64,000 nt of DNA from Lepagella muris (GCF_004793975.1 NZ_SRYB01000010.1:62001-126000); one strand, 5' to 3'; counted from the stretch's first letter, positions 34,514 to 44,763 are shown. The notes: a model not told the origin generated them from the sequence alone. Translations and numbers: made by a program.

Positions 34514-34545
34514 CAAATTTAAGAAAAAACTTTTTCGAAACCAAA
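34514..34545 (-). promoter_or_regulatory. Consensus promoter reading toward the LRR genes
   Basis: On the minus strand: TTTG (34542-34545), 20-bp spacer, TAAATTTG (34514-34521). The first LRR start is about 390 bp downstream. The rest of this gap (34123-34274 and 34546-34675) shows nothing further. Confidence 0.75.
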
Positions 34546-34675
34546 TGTTACCGTCACTTTTCCGGGAGGCTCACAGGGCAACCACACAGAATTTATTGAT
34601 TTTTAATAGTTCTTCCTCTGTAAAATCTTGCGATTGATTTCTTGGAGTTAGACCCCGTTTCAAAAAAATGGAGTC

Positions 34676-36184
34676 TTAACGCGAGGAGCCTTGCGCTGTC
34701 AGCTCCGTCTCGCGGATGATGAGGAGACGGTCACCGGGATGCAGGCGACGGGTGCCGTTGGGAACTATGTAGCGGTCGCCACGGCGTATCATCATGACGA
34801 GTGAACCCTCAGGCAAATTCATGTCGCGTAAGGTGCGTCCGCGAGAAAGATGTTCCTCCGTGAGCGTCAGGGTGTTGAGTGTGGTGGGAAGCTCATCAGC
34901 AAGTTCCACGCCGAAGTCATCATCATCCACGGCATCCGTATCTATAAGTTTCAGCCGACGAGCAGTCGCAATCACGGTGGTGCCCTGTACGAGCAGCGAC
35001 AGGAGAGTCACAAAAAACACTATATTGAAAATCTGGGATGCCCCCTCAATGCCGGCGATGACCGGATAGGTGGCGAATATGATGGGCACCGCTCCACGAA
35101 GACCCACCCACGATACAAACAGTTTTGAGCGCATAGAAATCTTCCGTAGCGGTGAAAGCGACAGGAATACGCTTAACGGACGCCCGACAAGAATCATGAA
35201 CACTCCGATAAGCAGCGACACGGCTGCCACCTCCACCATCTCATGAGGATTGACTAAAAGCCCCAGCATGAGGAACACCACTATCTGTGCAAGCCACGTC
35301 AATCCGTCAAGGAATTTCAAGATACCCCTGCTGTTCGGGATAGTGGCGTTACCGAGGACAATGCCACATACGTATACGGCAAGATAGCCGTTTCCGGAAA
35401 GCGCGGTAGTCACTGCAAACGTGAAGAACACGCTTCCCACTATCATTATCGACAGCATCGATGCCGCCTGTGAGGCATCCTCCCTTGCCCCCGCCTCTCC
35501 TCCGATACGGTTGTAGAATCCGATTAGTCGGAGGGTGATCTTTCCCATGAGCCACCCCATGCCGAGCCCCACTCCAAACTGCAACAGAAGTTCAAGCAGA
35601 ATCGACCCGGCGGAGAGCTTACCCCCTATTGTCAGCACCTCGATAAGTATGATGGTCAGCATATACGCCATGGGGTCGTTCGAACCGCTCTCCAGCTCAA
35701 GCATCGGGCGCAGGTTGTTTTTAAGACCCACCTTCTGGCTACCGAGTATCCCGAATACGGAAGCCGAGTCGGTCGATGACATTGTGGCGGCAAGAAGCAA
35801 TGAGGGCACAAAGGCAAAATGGATATTAGTCCAGCTCATTCCGGAGAGCCACCAAATAAACGCACCGGTTATAAGAGCGGTAAGCAAGACACCGACAGTG
35901 GAAAGCACGATGCCCGGCACTATTATGGGGCGTATGGCTGCTATCTTTGTACCCATTCCTCCTGAAAAGAGGATGATGCAGAGGGCTATCATTCCGATGA
36001 ACTGTGCGGTATGCATGTCGCTGAACTGAATGCCGGCACCATCCGTTCCGAATCCCATACCCACTAAAAGGAAGATAAGGAGCAATGGGAGTCCGAAACG
36101 ATAGCTGGTCTTTCCGATCAATACGCCTGCCACAAGAAGTAGCGAGCCGACAAGAAGGATGTTTTCTGTAGTAATGTATTCCAT
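34676..36184 (-). CDS. Potassium/proton antiporter, CPA1 family (NhaP2/CvrA-like)
   Basis: 502 aa. Twelve to thirteen membrane helices (about 5-400) with the CPA signatures 'SSTDSASVFGIL', 'LELESGSNDPMAYML' (ion-binding Asn-Asp), and 'SWVGLRGAVPIIFATYP'. A C-terminal cytosolic RCK_C/TrkA_C-like domain (about 425-495, 'LRDMNLPEGSLVMMIRRGDR', 'LHPGDRLLII') regulates ion flux in the family. The NhaP2/CvrA subgroup exchanges K+ (and sometimes Na+) for H+. Lone gene; the 60 bp in front hold GTTTA heptads rather than a clear promoter. Confidence 0.9.
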   Translation of the reverse strand: MEYITTENILLVGSLLLVAGVLIGKTSYRFGLPLLLIFLLVGMGFGTDGAGIQFSDMHTAQFIGMIALCIILFSGGMGTKIAAIRPIIVPGIVLSTVGVLLTALITGAFIWWLSGMSWTNIHFAFVPSLLLAATMSSTDSASVFGILGSQKVGLKNNLRPMLELESGSNDPMAYMLTIILIEVLTIGGKLSAGSILLELLLQFGVGLGMGWLMGKITLRLIGFYNRIGGEAGAREDASQAASMLSIMIVGSVFFTFAVTTALSGNGYLAVYVCGIVLGNATIPNSRGILKFLDGLTWLAQIVVFLMLGLLVNPHEMVEVAAVSLLIGVFMILVGRPLSVFLSLSPLRKISMRSKLFVSWVGLRGAVPIIFATYPVIAGIEGASQIFNIVFFVTLLSLLVQGTTVIATARRLKLIDTDAVDDDDFGVELADELPTTLNTLTLTEEHLSRGRTLRDMNLPEGSLVMMIRRGDRYIVPNGTRRLHPGDRLLIIRETELTAQGSSR

Positions 36185-36193
36185 TGGGAGGTT

Positions 36194-36235
36194 GGGTTTA
36201 GAGTTTATGGTTTATGGTTTAGGGTTTAGGGTTTA
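36194..36235. repeat. Six 7-bp GGTTTA-type tandem repeats
   Basis: Consensus (G/T)GGTTTA with small changes, six units in 42 bp, just upstream of the antiporter gene. Same heptad style as in the dispersed elements at 12284 and 47031. Confidence 0.8.
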
Positions 36236-36249
36236 GAGGGAAGTTAGGA

Positions 36250-36837
36250 TTATACTGAGTCGGCGAGCTGCATCGAGAGGAGCATGAGGATGTATTCCTC
36301 GCTTATCGACCTGCCAAGTCGCTGGCGAAGGAGTTCCAGAAGACGTGCCTTCCTTTTCTTTACCGTGATTTCCGCTATTGCTAATTGCTCTGCCACTTCC
36401 GAGTTTCTCAACGCCTGCTCAAAACTCAGCTCAAATATCTGACGATAAATCTCGGGCAACGACTGCACGGCGGTATAAATGATATCGACAGTCTCCTGCT
36501 CCACTATATCCAACGACACATCATCATCACTCCATTCCCCGTCAGTCTTAACCTTCTCTATATAAATGCCATTATTCTCCGCCTTCCGAATCATATCCAC
36601 AGCGCGATTGCGTATCGTCACAAAAAGCCATGATCTCCATTGCGACTCATTCTTTATCTCTTCTCGTGCCAGATAAGTCTTAAGAATTGAGTCCTGCACA
36701 CAATCCTCTGCCATGAATGTAAGGGTCTCCCCCAATAATCTTGTGGCATAACGAATCAATCCAGGATACATATAAGCATACAGGGGATGTATGTCTCCTG
36801 AAACAAACGACCGATATATGTAGTTGTAATCAAGCAT
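36250..36837 (-). CDS. ECF-type RNA polymerase sigma factor
   Basis: 195 aa from the ATG at 36837. Sigma region 2 (about 18-85, 'AEDCVQDSILKTYLAREEIK', 'WLFVTIRNRAVDMIRK') and region 4 (about 125-180, 'LPEIYRQIFELSFEQALRNS', then 'ITVKKRKARLLELLRQRL'). It is divergent from a FecR gene and the SusC/SusD pair, the standard layout for trans-envelope control: the SusC STN domain senses substrate, FecR passes the signal, and the sigma factor switches on the locus. In Bacteroidales the sigma gene usually sits just before the FecR gene; here it points away. Confidence 0.9.
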   Translation of the reverse strand: MLDYNYIYRSFVSGDIHPLYAYMYPGLIRYATRLLGETLTFMAEDCVQDSILKTYLAREEIKNESQWRSWLFVTIRNRAVDMIRKAENNGIYIEKVKTDGEWSDDDVSLDIVEQETVDIIYTAVQSLPEIYRQIFELSFEQALRNSEVAEQLAIAEITVKKRKARLLELLRQRLGRSISEEYILMLLSMQLADSV

Positions 36838-37055
36838 TAGCACTAACAAAATTATTCATAATATTTCTATTTCACAACAATTACCCCGCTTTTTAGTAAT
36901 CGCAAACAAAAAAAGAAGTAAATATGGCGCATAATGCCGATAAATTCCGAAGATTAATTATTTTTTTGCAATCAATGGCATATTTTTTCAAAATAAATGT
37001 ATACCAAATCAAATTTCAAACGTAATAGAGAACAACAAATCTTATTGCAACCACT

Positions 37056-38207
37056 ATGTCCGGTATCAGTAATCTGTTTTTCAAACGTCTCCTGTCAAGG
37101 CTCTCCTCCGAAGAGAAGATGGAGATCAGCCGTTGGGAATCGCAAAGCGAGAGCCATCGCGATCTGTCGCGACGACTCTCCGACCCCGGTGTCATCGACC
37201 ATGAGCTACGGATGAGAAGCATCATTGACACCGAGAGAGCGGAATCCGACATGCGACGCCGGATAAAGGACATCGACAGGAACCGACGCAGAGTGCGTCG
37301 GCTCGCCGCAGCGATTACGGGAGTGGCGGTCGCAGCCGTGGTGGCGATTGTTATGCTACATGAGTCTCCGGATAAAACCACAATTGTCAAGCCGACAGCG
37401 ACACGGGTTGTGGAGATTGCTTCAATCGACGACATAAAGCCCGGCACATCAAAGGCCATACTCTCCGTAGGATCAGACACTATCGTAGTGCGAGACAATG
37501 CCGACATGGCTGAAAGATGCCATGAAAACGCCGCAAAGATAGTAGACGACAAGCCTCTATGCCTCAACATACCCGTGGGATGCGAATTTAAGATCATACT
37601 TGAGGATTCCACCGAAGTATGGCTGAACTCCGATTCCAAACTTTTCTACCCACAGCATTTCGCCTCCGGAGAGAGGAAGGTAAAAGTGGCGGGAGAGGCA
37701 TATTTCAAAGTCAGGAAGGATGATACGCGCCCGTTCTTTGTTGAGACAGCCGACCAGATGATCCACGTCTACGGCACATCGTTCAACGTCAGGGACTATC
37801 CTGACGACCCGTGTGCGTTCATTACCCTTGAAAGCGGATCAATCGCCCTCTCCTCAATCGGAAACAACGGCGGCGAGATTCATCTATCCCCCGGAAATCA
37901 GGCAGTATTTGACCGCAGCGACAACCGATTAAAAATGAAGGAGGTGAATCCGGAAGTCATAACGGGTTGGCGTCACGGGAGATTCATCTTTGAGGAGCAG
38001 CCGATCTCCGCAATAATGCGTGACCTCAGCAGATGGTATGACTTCAAATACCGATTTACCGACCCATCAATCGAGGATATCGTATTCATGGGCAGCATTC
38101 CACGATATGCAGAGTTTGAGACCGCCATACAGATCATCGAGAATTGCGGAGACATAAAATTCTCATTGGAGAATGGAGTGGTGATAATCTCCCGACAAAC
38201 TCAATAA
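37056..38207 (+). CDS. FecR-family anti-sigma factor
   Basis: 383 aa. Cytosolic N-terminal ~90 residues, one membrane helix (about 86-103, 'AAITGVAVAAVVAIVML'), then a periplasmic FecR domain (about 150-260, 'VPVGCEFKIILEDSTEVWLN'-like segment, 'GEAYFKVRKDDTRPFFVETA') and a DUF4974-type C-terminal domain (about 305-380, 'FEEQPISAIMRDLSRWYDF'). Binds the STN domain of the downstream SusC and controls the divergent ECF sigma factor. 46 bp before the SusC gene, so in the same operon. Confidence 0.9.
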   Translation: MSGISNLFFKRLLSRLSSEEKMEISRWESQSESHRDLSRRLSDPGVIDHELRMRSIIDTERAESDMRRRIKDIDRNRRRVRRLAAAITGVAVAAVVAIVMLHESPDKTTIVKPTATRVVEIASIDDIKPGTSKAILSVGSDTIVVRDNADMAERCHENAAKIVDDKPLCLNIPVGCEFKIILEDSTEVWLNSDSKLFYPQHFASGERKVKVAGEAYFKVRKDDTRPFFVETADQMIHVYGTSFNVRDYPDDPCAFITLESGSIALSSIGNNGGEIHLSPGNQAVFDRSDNRLKMKEVNPEVITGWRHGRFIFEEQPISAIMRDLSRWYDFKYRFTDPSIEDIVFMGSIPRYAEFETAIQIIENCGDIKFSLENGVVIISRQTQ

Positions 38208-38253
38208 TTACAAAAAAATTTAACTTCAACTATAACTAACAAAACCAGCATCA

Positions 38254-41200
38254 ATGAACAGGAGAAACATTTTTCTATTGATTATCTTGATGATAATCCC
38301 TTTCACCGCACTTGCGCGAAACTATAGCGCAACATTTCATAATGCGGATGCAGAATCGGCAATTGCCATCTTAAAGAAAGCCACAGGATGCGATTTCGTG
38401 TATCATAAGAAACTGATAACCGACCTTCATTCCACGGTCACAGGGAAATACCATGATCTTCCCCTTGACAGGCTCCTTGATGAGACAATTGACTTCCAGC
38501 TCGGGCTGTCGTACAAAATCGTCGGCAATACCGTCTCTCTGAGCATAAAGCCCAAGGGGAGCAAACTGAAGGCTACCGTCTCCGGCACAATCTTTGATGA
38601 GGAGGGCGACCCACTGCCGGGTGCCACTGTCTCAATACAAGGCACCACTAACGGTGTCGCTTCCGACATCGACGGAAACTTCACGCTGCATATCGACAAC
38701 GAGAACCCCATCCTCCTTGTCAATTGCATAGGCATGCACCCCTATCATCTGGCTCTGACCGACAAGTCGGTGAAATCTCATCTGAAAATCGTCATGAGTA
38801 GCAGCATCTCACAGATGGATGAAGTGGTGGTGACAGGCTATCAGAATATCAAGAAGGAGAACGCCACAGGTGCATTCCAACAGATTTCATCAAAAGATCT
38901 CGACACCCGTACAATGTCGAACCTAACCGCCAATCTTGAAGGTAAGGTGGCAGGTATGGTAGTACAGGACAACAAGATACAGATCCGCGGCACCGGCACC
39001 TTGAAGGCAAGCACATCCCCTCTCGTGGTGGTGGACGGTCTTCCCATAAACGGCACTCTCAGCGATATCAACCCTTACGAAATAGAGAAAGTGACAATCC
39101 TGAAAGATGCGGCGGCAGCTGCTATCTACGGAGCAAGAGCCTCTAACGGTGTCATCGTCGTGGTCACAAAGAAGGGGCTCAGCGAACGTCTGACGGTGGA
39201 ATTTAACGCTGACTTCACAATACATGAACGTGAGAACTATGATGACCTCGGCTATTGCTCGGCAGCGGAACTGATAGAACTCGAGACGTCGCAATTCGAA
39301 TGGCTTAAGAACCGTCCGGACGATTTCTCATATATGGAGAGCAGCTTCAGCCGATATGGCGGCACTTGGAACCCACTCAACCGGATGATGATAAACCATT
39401 ATTACGGCAACGTGAGCGATGCCGACTACAACCGTCAGCTTGACACATGGCGACAGAATGACTACATCAATGATTGGAGCCGATTCATGAACCACACACG
39501 TGCTGAACAACGCTACAACCTTTCCGTGCGTACAAAAGGGAAGATTCTCAACAATAATCTCACCGTCAACTGGCAAGGCGACAACACCACCATGGTCAAC
39601 AGCTATGACAACCGTCTGTCTCTCCGCTATCTCGGCGACATAAATCCCATCAAATGGTTTTCTGCCACTGTCGGTCTGCAACTTGACAACACCCGCCAGA
39701 AGAGCCGTTATTCCTACTACGACTACACCAAATTCACCGACCAGCCTCGCTATCTCTCTTTCTACAATCCCGACGGGACCCCTGCCCGCCTACAGGCTGC
39801 CGTAGACCTCAATGAGCCGTCGCTCGCAAATCCTGACCTCGGACTAAAGGATGAAGGCTTCGTGCCCGTAAACGAGATGCTCCAGAACACCTCAAGATAC
39901 CGCGAGACCTACTCCAGAGCATTCGTGCATCTCAATTTCTTCCCCATACCGGAGCTGAAACTCTCCGGAATGTTCCAATATGAGGACATCACCGCAAAAC
40001 GACAGGATCTCCAGCGCGGCGACTCTTACGTGCGACGCCACTGGTATAACCTCTACACCTCAAACGGCAAGCACAACATGCCGGAGGGTGGACTCATGGA
40101 TGAGAAGAATATCGAGGATAATTACTATACTTTCCGTGTGCAGGCATCCTACGACAAGACTTTCGCCGAGAAACACTCCATCAGTGCAATCGCGGGCTAT
40201 GAATACCGCTACACACGCGACAAATATACCGACATTCAGCTATATGGCTACGACGAGAAGACATTGACCAACTCCAACGGCACAATGAACTTCTATGATC
40301 TCAGCCGACTGAAGAGCACCGACTTAGGCTCTATCTACAATTCGGGAGTATATTTCTACGGGTCGGATGTGGCTGAATTTTCCGACAGCGAGCATAAATA
40401 CATCTCATATTATGCCACCGCCAACTATACCTTCGACAGCCGCTACAACCTTTCCGGCTCTTACCGTATTGATGAGGCTGACCTATTCGGAGCCGACAAG
40501 AAATTCACACGCCGCCCGTTATGGTCGGTCGGTGCAAGCTGGAACGTGCATAACGAGGCGTTTCTTCAGGACAACACATGGATCGACGTGCTGAAACCCC
40601 GTTTCAGCTACGGCGTCACCGGCAACATCAATTCCAACTACACGTCATACCTGACTGCAAGGATATCTGTGCATGAGGATACCGGCGACAAGTATGCCAC
40701 TATCAACACCCCGCCAAACGACCAGCTGAGATGGGAAAAGACAAAGACACTCAACGTCGGCGTGGATTTTTCATTCCTCAATTTCCGTATAAACGGATCG
40801 CTCGACTACTACGACAAACGCGGCTCCGATATCCTCAGCCTCGTCGACACCGACCCCACCACCGGATGGGCTTCCCTCAACATGAACAATGCCAACACCC
40901 GCAACCGTGGCTTTGAATTGCAGCTCAACGGCGACATCCTGCGTGCCACCCAACCCGAGCAGGTGGGTATCAGTGCAGAAATCGCCCTTGCCTACAACAA
41001 TAATAAGGTGACGAAAATCAACCATATCGCCACTTCAGGCTACAACGCACTTAAATCATCCGACTATAAGGAGGGGTATCCCGTCAACTCAATCTATTCC
41101 TACGTCTGGGACGGCATCCGCTATGACGACGAGGGCTACCAGCACATCTATTGGAAGAAGGCCGACGGCTCATCCAACTACGACGGATTGACATCCAAGA

Positions 41201-41748
41201 CGTTTGAACCTGCCGACGTGGTGTTCAGCGGTTCGCTCGACCCGAAATGGAGCGGCAGCTTCACCCCGACCATCACTTATCAGCGGTTCACACTCAGCGC
41301 AATGACCGCATTCTACCTCGGTCATTATTTCCGTCCGAACTTCAACAAATGGTATTATGACAGCAGCTACAGCTACGGCAATGCCGCGCCTAAGGAGTAT
41401 CTCGCTTATTGGCGTGCATCGGAAGAGGAGCGCAAGGATATGCTTGGCAACGGCATGGTGATGAACAACTCCGAGATGTATTGGGACGACGTCTACTTCA
41501 GCGACCGCCACATTGCCAAGGCTGACTATCTGAAACTCCGCAACATCGTGCTGACATACCGATTCTCCCACAAAATATGCAAGAAATTGGGAATGGAGGA
41601 GCTGCGTCTGCGTGCGCAGATCAACAATGTGGCCACATGGGTGCGCAATGGCGATGGCATTGACCCCGAACGTGTGGACGCACAGACCGGTAAATGGGAT
41701 TTCGCCACACCCCGCAGCTACACCCTCGGACTTTACATCAAATTCTAA
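38254..41748 (+). CDS. SusC-like TonB-dependent transporter with STN domain
   Basis: 1164 aa. Signal peptide (MNRRNIFLLIILMIIPFTALA), STN secretin-like domain (about 23-105, 'AESAIAILKKATGCDFVYHK'), carboxypeptidase-regulatory-like domain (about 110-190, 'GDPLPGATVSIQGTTNGVAS'), TonB box region 'QMDEVVVTGYQN', plug ('LKDAAAAAIYGARASNGVI') and a 22-stranded barrel to the C-terminus ('SYTLGLYIKF'). Outer membrane; imports an oligosaccharide or other large ligand using TonB energy. The STN domain marks it as a transducing receptor paired with FecR/ECF, often for host-glycan loci. Confidence 0.92.
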   Translation: MNRRNIFLLIILMIIPFTALARNYSATFHNADAESAIAILKKATGCDFVYHKKLITDLHSTVTGKYHDLPLDRLLDETIDFQLGLSYKIVGNTVSLSIKPKGSKLKATVSGTIFDEEGDPLPGATVSIQGTTNGVASDIDGNFTLHIDNENPILLVNCIGMHPYHLALTDKSVKSHLKIVMSSSISQMDEVVVTGYQNIKKENATGAFQQISSKDLDTRTMSNLTANLEGKVAGMVVQDNKIQIRGTGTLKASTSPLVVVDGLPINGTLSDINPYEIEKVTILKDAAAAAIYGARASNGVIVVVTKKGLSERLTVEFNADFTIHERENYDDLGYCSAAELIELETSQFEWLKNRPDDFSYMESSFSRYGGTWNPLNRMMINHYYGNVSDADYNRQLDTWRQNDYINDWSRFMNHTRAEQRYNLSVRTKGKILNNNLTVNWQGDNTTMVNSYDNRLSLRYLGDINPIKWFSATVGLQLDNTRQKSRYSYYDYTKFTDQPRYLSFYNPDGTPARLQAAVDLNEPSLANPDLGLKDEGFVPVNEMLQNTSRYRETYSRAFVHLNFFPIPELKLSGMFQYEDITAKRQDLQRGDSYVRRHWYNLYTSNGKHNMPEGGLMDEKNIEDNYYTFRVQASYDKTFAEKHSISAIAGYEYRYTRDKYTDIQLYGYDEKTLTNSNGTMNFYDLSRLKSTDLGSIYNSGVYFYGSDVAEFSDSEHKYISYYATANYTFDSRYNLSGSYRIDEADLFGADKKFTRRPLWSVGASWNVHNEAFLQDNTWIDVLKPRFSYGVTGNINSNYTSYLTARISVHEDTGDKYATINTPPNDQLRWEKTKTLNVGVDFSFLNFRINGSLDYYDKRGSDILSLVDTDPTTGWASLNMNNANTRNRGFELQLNGDILRATQPEQVGISAEIALAYNNNKVTKINHIATSGYNALKSSDYKEGYPVNSIYSYVWDGIRYDDEGYQHIYWKKADGSSNYDGLTSKTFEPADVVFSGSLDPKWSGSFTPTITYQRFTLSAMTAFYLGHYFRPNFNKWYYDSSYSYGNAAPKEYLAYWRASEEERKDMLGNGMVMNNSEMYWDDVYFSDRHIAKADYLKLRNIVLTYRFSHKICKKLGMEELRLRAQINNVATWVRNGDGIDPERVDAQTGKWDFATPRSYTLGLYIKF

Positions 41749-41766
41749 CCGCAAACAGAAAATGAA

Positions 41767-43179
41767 ATGAAAAAAAGATATCATATCCTATCGCTTACCG
41801 CATCATTGCTGATGCTTTCCTCCTGCGACATAGAGATGGTGCCGAAAGGACAGACCACTCTCGAGACAGCCCAGGAGATAGAATATCTGCTGAATGAGAT
41901 CCACGTGAGCACCGACCCGGGCTCCGACATCTCAATCCTGGTGAATGAGAGCTACGGACAGGAGTTCTCCACGGTGAAGCAGCTCATCAACAACACCAAC
42001 ACGCTCCTCTCCTCATATCTCTGCTACAACGAGAATCTCGACAGGGGGAATCTCGCATCGAAAGACTCGCGCTACACCTCGATCTACAGCGCAATCAACA
42101 CCCTCAACGTGGCATTGGGTAAAATTGATGCCGCCACAGGCGAACAATCCATCAAACAGAAGGTGATAGCCGAGGCACATCTGAAACGGGCATATCTGCA
42201 TTTCCTGGCTGCCAACCTCTATGCACGCCAATATGATGCAGCCACCGCATCACAAAACGGCGGCATAGCCTACGTTGACAACTACGACATGGATCAGAAG
42301 CAACAGATTCCCCTTGATCAGGTATATGAGAGAATCCTTGAGGATCTTGACGACAAGTATATCGACGCATTGCCCTCTACCGCATCCGTCACCCGCTGCT
42401 CACGCGCCACCGGCAACGCAATAAAGGCAAGGATACTTTTCCAGATGAAACGCTATCAGGATGCCCTCCCCTACGCTCTCAAAGCACTCGACAGCGACTA
42501 CACCATAGAAGACCGTCTCTACATGATGGATGATTATTGCTGGCTCCTCCTCCCCACCTCTCCCAACAACTTCCTATACGTGGCATCGAGCAATCCGAGT
42601 TTCTGGTGTCCTTTCGCCGATAATCTGTCACGCGAGACCGTTGCCAAGTTTGAAGATGGCGATCTCACGATCGACTACGGCTACGCCGGCTACAAGGAGG
42701 AGGGCGAAGAGATATGGAACGGCATATATGGAGAGATGAGCTCGGGAGTTGAGGGTTGTCTCTCATTCTCCGGCTGGGACACCTACAAGAATCCCTGGGG
42801 ACTCACCGTGGAAAGCATAATGTATGTAGCCGCTGAATGTTACATCCGCGACAATCAGATAGAGAAGGGTCTGGGCTACGTCAATGAGATCCGCGAACAC
42901 CGTATCGACCCCGAAAAATACGTGCCATTCACGGCTTCCACAGTAAAGGAGGCTATGGAGGAGCTGCAACAGGCGAAATTCATTGAATTCCTTATGACAT
43001 TTGAAAACTTCTTCGACCGCAAGCGTTGGAACTCGGAAGATGAATACAAGGCGACAATCACCCGAGATTTTCCAGGAATCGGCACATACTCCATATCCCC
43101 GGAGAGTCCACTCTGGATCATGCCGTTCCCCATTGCTGTAATGCAGACCAATCCCACATTCTCACAGAATTACGAATAG
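41767..43179 (+). CDS. SusD/RagB-family surface lipoprotein
   Basis: 470 aa; lipoprotein signal ending 'SLLMLSSC' (lipid Cys20). Helical TPR-type SusD fold with 'AEAHLKRAYLHFLAANLYAR' and the C-terminal 'LQQAKFIEFLMTFENFFDRKR' signature. It forms the lid of the preceding SusC on the cell surface. 18 bp after SusC, so same transcript. Confidence 0.88.
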   Translation: MKKRYHILSLTASLLMLSSCDIEMVPKGQTTLETAQEIEYLLNEIHVSTDPGSDISILVNESYGQEFSTVKQLINNTNTLLSSYLCYNENLDRGNLASKDSRYTSIYSAINTLNVALGKIDAATGEQSIKQKVIAEAHLKRAYLHFLAANLYARQYDAATASQNGGIAYVDNYDMDQKQQIPLDQVYERILEDLDDKYIDALPSTASVTRCSRATGNAIKARILFQMKRYQDALPYALKALDSDYTIEDRLYMMDDYCWLLLPTSPNNFLYVASSNPSFWCPFADNLSRETVAKFEDGDLTIDYGYAGYKEEGEEIWNGIYGEMSSGVEGCLSFSGWDTYKNPWGLTVESIMYVAAECYIRDNQIEKGLGYVNEIREHRIDPEKYVPFTASTVKEAMEELQQAKFIEFLMTFENFFDRKRWNSEDEYKATITRDFPGIGTYSISPESPLWIMPFPIAVMQTNPTFSQNYE

Positions 43180-43212
43180 GAGTCATACCGACTTCATAAT
43201 CACATATAAATT

Positions 43213-44568
43213 ATGACAAGACACATTTTCCTGACGCTTCTGTGCCTTTCGGCACTCTCTGCCCCCGCACAGATTCTGACAGTGAACTTCCCGGACACCA
43301 CCGACTGCTCTAAATCGGAATTGACAATCGGCAAAGAGAAGGGTCAGAATGAATTTGATGCCCGACGTCTGAAAGCCGAGCGTAAATCGCCGTCTACACT
43401 TGTTGTGGACAATGTTGAACTGAAAGATATGGATTTTGCCCCGGCATGGATATATCTCGACAACGCATCGCGTCAGTTTATCGTGGAACCGGGCAAAACG
43501 CTCGAGATAGACGTGACCCGCGACTCAAACGGGGATTGCAGCTTCATATTCAAAGGCGACAACGCACGCGCCGCAGAATATCTGAAAGCGTATAACGAAT
43601 ATTTCGACATAGGGAAATATTTCCCGTTTGAGAACGACACCGTGCCGACCGATGTAAAACAGGCAGAGATTGACAATAACTACGCCGCGCTGAAACGTGA
43701 TCTCGACAAGGTGTCTGACGGTAAGGTAAAGGAATTTCTCAAACGCCTGACCGACGATGCTTATCTTAATTTCCGGGTGCGTCTGTGTGGCTCCGACCAG
43801 AAAAAGGCTGCCATTCTGCTTGACACGGTGGATCTTAACTCATGGATCGGATTATACAACTATCTTCCGGTATGGGCATTTGAAAGCAAACTCGAAACCC
43901 CGGATTTTGATGCCGACATGACACCGTGGGGTCTCGCCTATATAAAGGCTATCGATGAGAAAATTACCGACCCTGATGTAAGGAAAGCCCTTCTCAACAA
44001 TTGTGCGCTTCAGGTGCTGGAATGGGGACAATGCAACAATGTCGATGACTTCTGGCTTCCATTCGTGGAATTTGCCGGTGAAGACTCTCCCGTAGTGAAA
44101 TATTACGCCAACAAGGTCAAATCGCTGAAGTCCACTCGCGCAGGAATGAAAGCCATCGACATCAATTTCACGGATGCCGACGGCAAACCCCATAAACTGA
44201 GCGAATTCTTCGGCAAAGTCATATATATCGACGTCTGGGCAAGCTGGTGCGGACCCTGCCGCAAAGAGATACCCCACATCGCACGCCACTACACGGAATA
44301 TTACAAGGGGAACGACAAGGTGATGTTCCTCAGCATATCGGTTGATGAGGATGAGAATGCATGGAAAAAGGCGATGGAGAAAGACAAGCCGCTATGGCCG
44401 CAGTTCCGCGCTTCCGGCGACGACCATCAGGCGTTGACCGATGCCTACGGCATAGGCGGTATTCCGCGTTTTATGGTCATCAATGCCGACGGCACCATCT
44501 ACAATGCCGATGCCTTCCGCCCCTCTGACGATGATTTCCGCAAGAAGCTTGATGCCGCAATCAAATAG
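43213..44568 (+). CDS. TlpA-like thioredoxin with N-terminal beta domain
   Basis: 451 aa. Signal peptide MTRHIFLTLLCLSALSAPAQ. The first ~300 residues are a DUF4369-like/helical region; the C-terminal ~140 residues form a TlpA/ResA-type thioredoxin domain with 'YIDVWASWCGPCRKEIPHI' (CxxC) and the cis-Pro 'GIGGIPRFMVIN'. Such proteins commonly end ECF-controlled SusC/SusD operons in Bacteroidales. Likely periplasmic disulfide reductase, role in the locus unknown. It lies 33 bp after SusD and is followed by a strong hairpin. Confidence 0.87.
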   Translation: MTRHIFLTLLCLSALSAPAQILTVNFPDTTDCSKSELTIGKEKGQNEFDARRLKAERKSPSTLVVDNVELKDMDFAPAWIYLDNASRQFIVEPGKTLEIDVTRDSNGDCSFIFKGDNARAAEYLKAYNEYFDIGKYFPFENDTVPTDVKQAEIDNNYAALKRDLDKVSDGKVKEFLKRLTDDAYLNFRVRLCGSDQKKAAILLDTVDLNSWIGLYNYLPVWAFESKLETPDFDADMTPWGLAYIKAIDEKITDPDVRKALLNNCALQVLEWGQCNNVDDFWLPFVEFAGEDSPVVKYYANKVKSLKSTRAGMKAIDINFTDADGKPHKLSEFFGKVIYIDVWASWCGPCRKEIPHIARHYTEYYKGNDKVMFLSISVDEDENAWKKAMEKDKPLWPQFRASGDDHQALTDAYGIGGIPRFMVINADGTIYNADAFRPSDDDFRKKLDAAIK

Positions 44569-44652
44569 CACACTATAGATACAATAGATAAGGATGACTT
44601 TCATCCGCTGCCAACAAAATTATAGAAAACGTTATAGAGTGTTTATAGAAAG

Positions 44653-44695
44653 CCGCCCACAAGGGAACCATATCATTTGGTGACTTTGTGGGCGG
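44653..44695. terminator. Hairpin closing the ECF/SusCD operon
   Basis: Perfect 10-bp arms CCGCCCACAA (44653-44662) and TTGTGGGCGG (44686-44695), with a possible inner ACCA/TGGT stem. GC-rich arms, no long T-run. Confidence 0.7.
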
Positions 44696-44724
44696 TCTGT
44701 ATCCGGATGTTTGACTTTTTTCAT

Positions 44725-44732
44725 TATATTTG
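44725..44732 (+). promoter_or_regulatory. -7 element of the GH92 gene
   Basis: TATATTTG, 31 bp before the GH92 ATG at 44764. No TTTG at normal -33 spacing. Confidence 0.55.
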
Positions 44733-44763
44733 CATCCGTTTTGAAACCCAAACCAACCTGACC

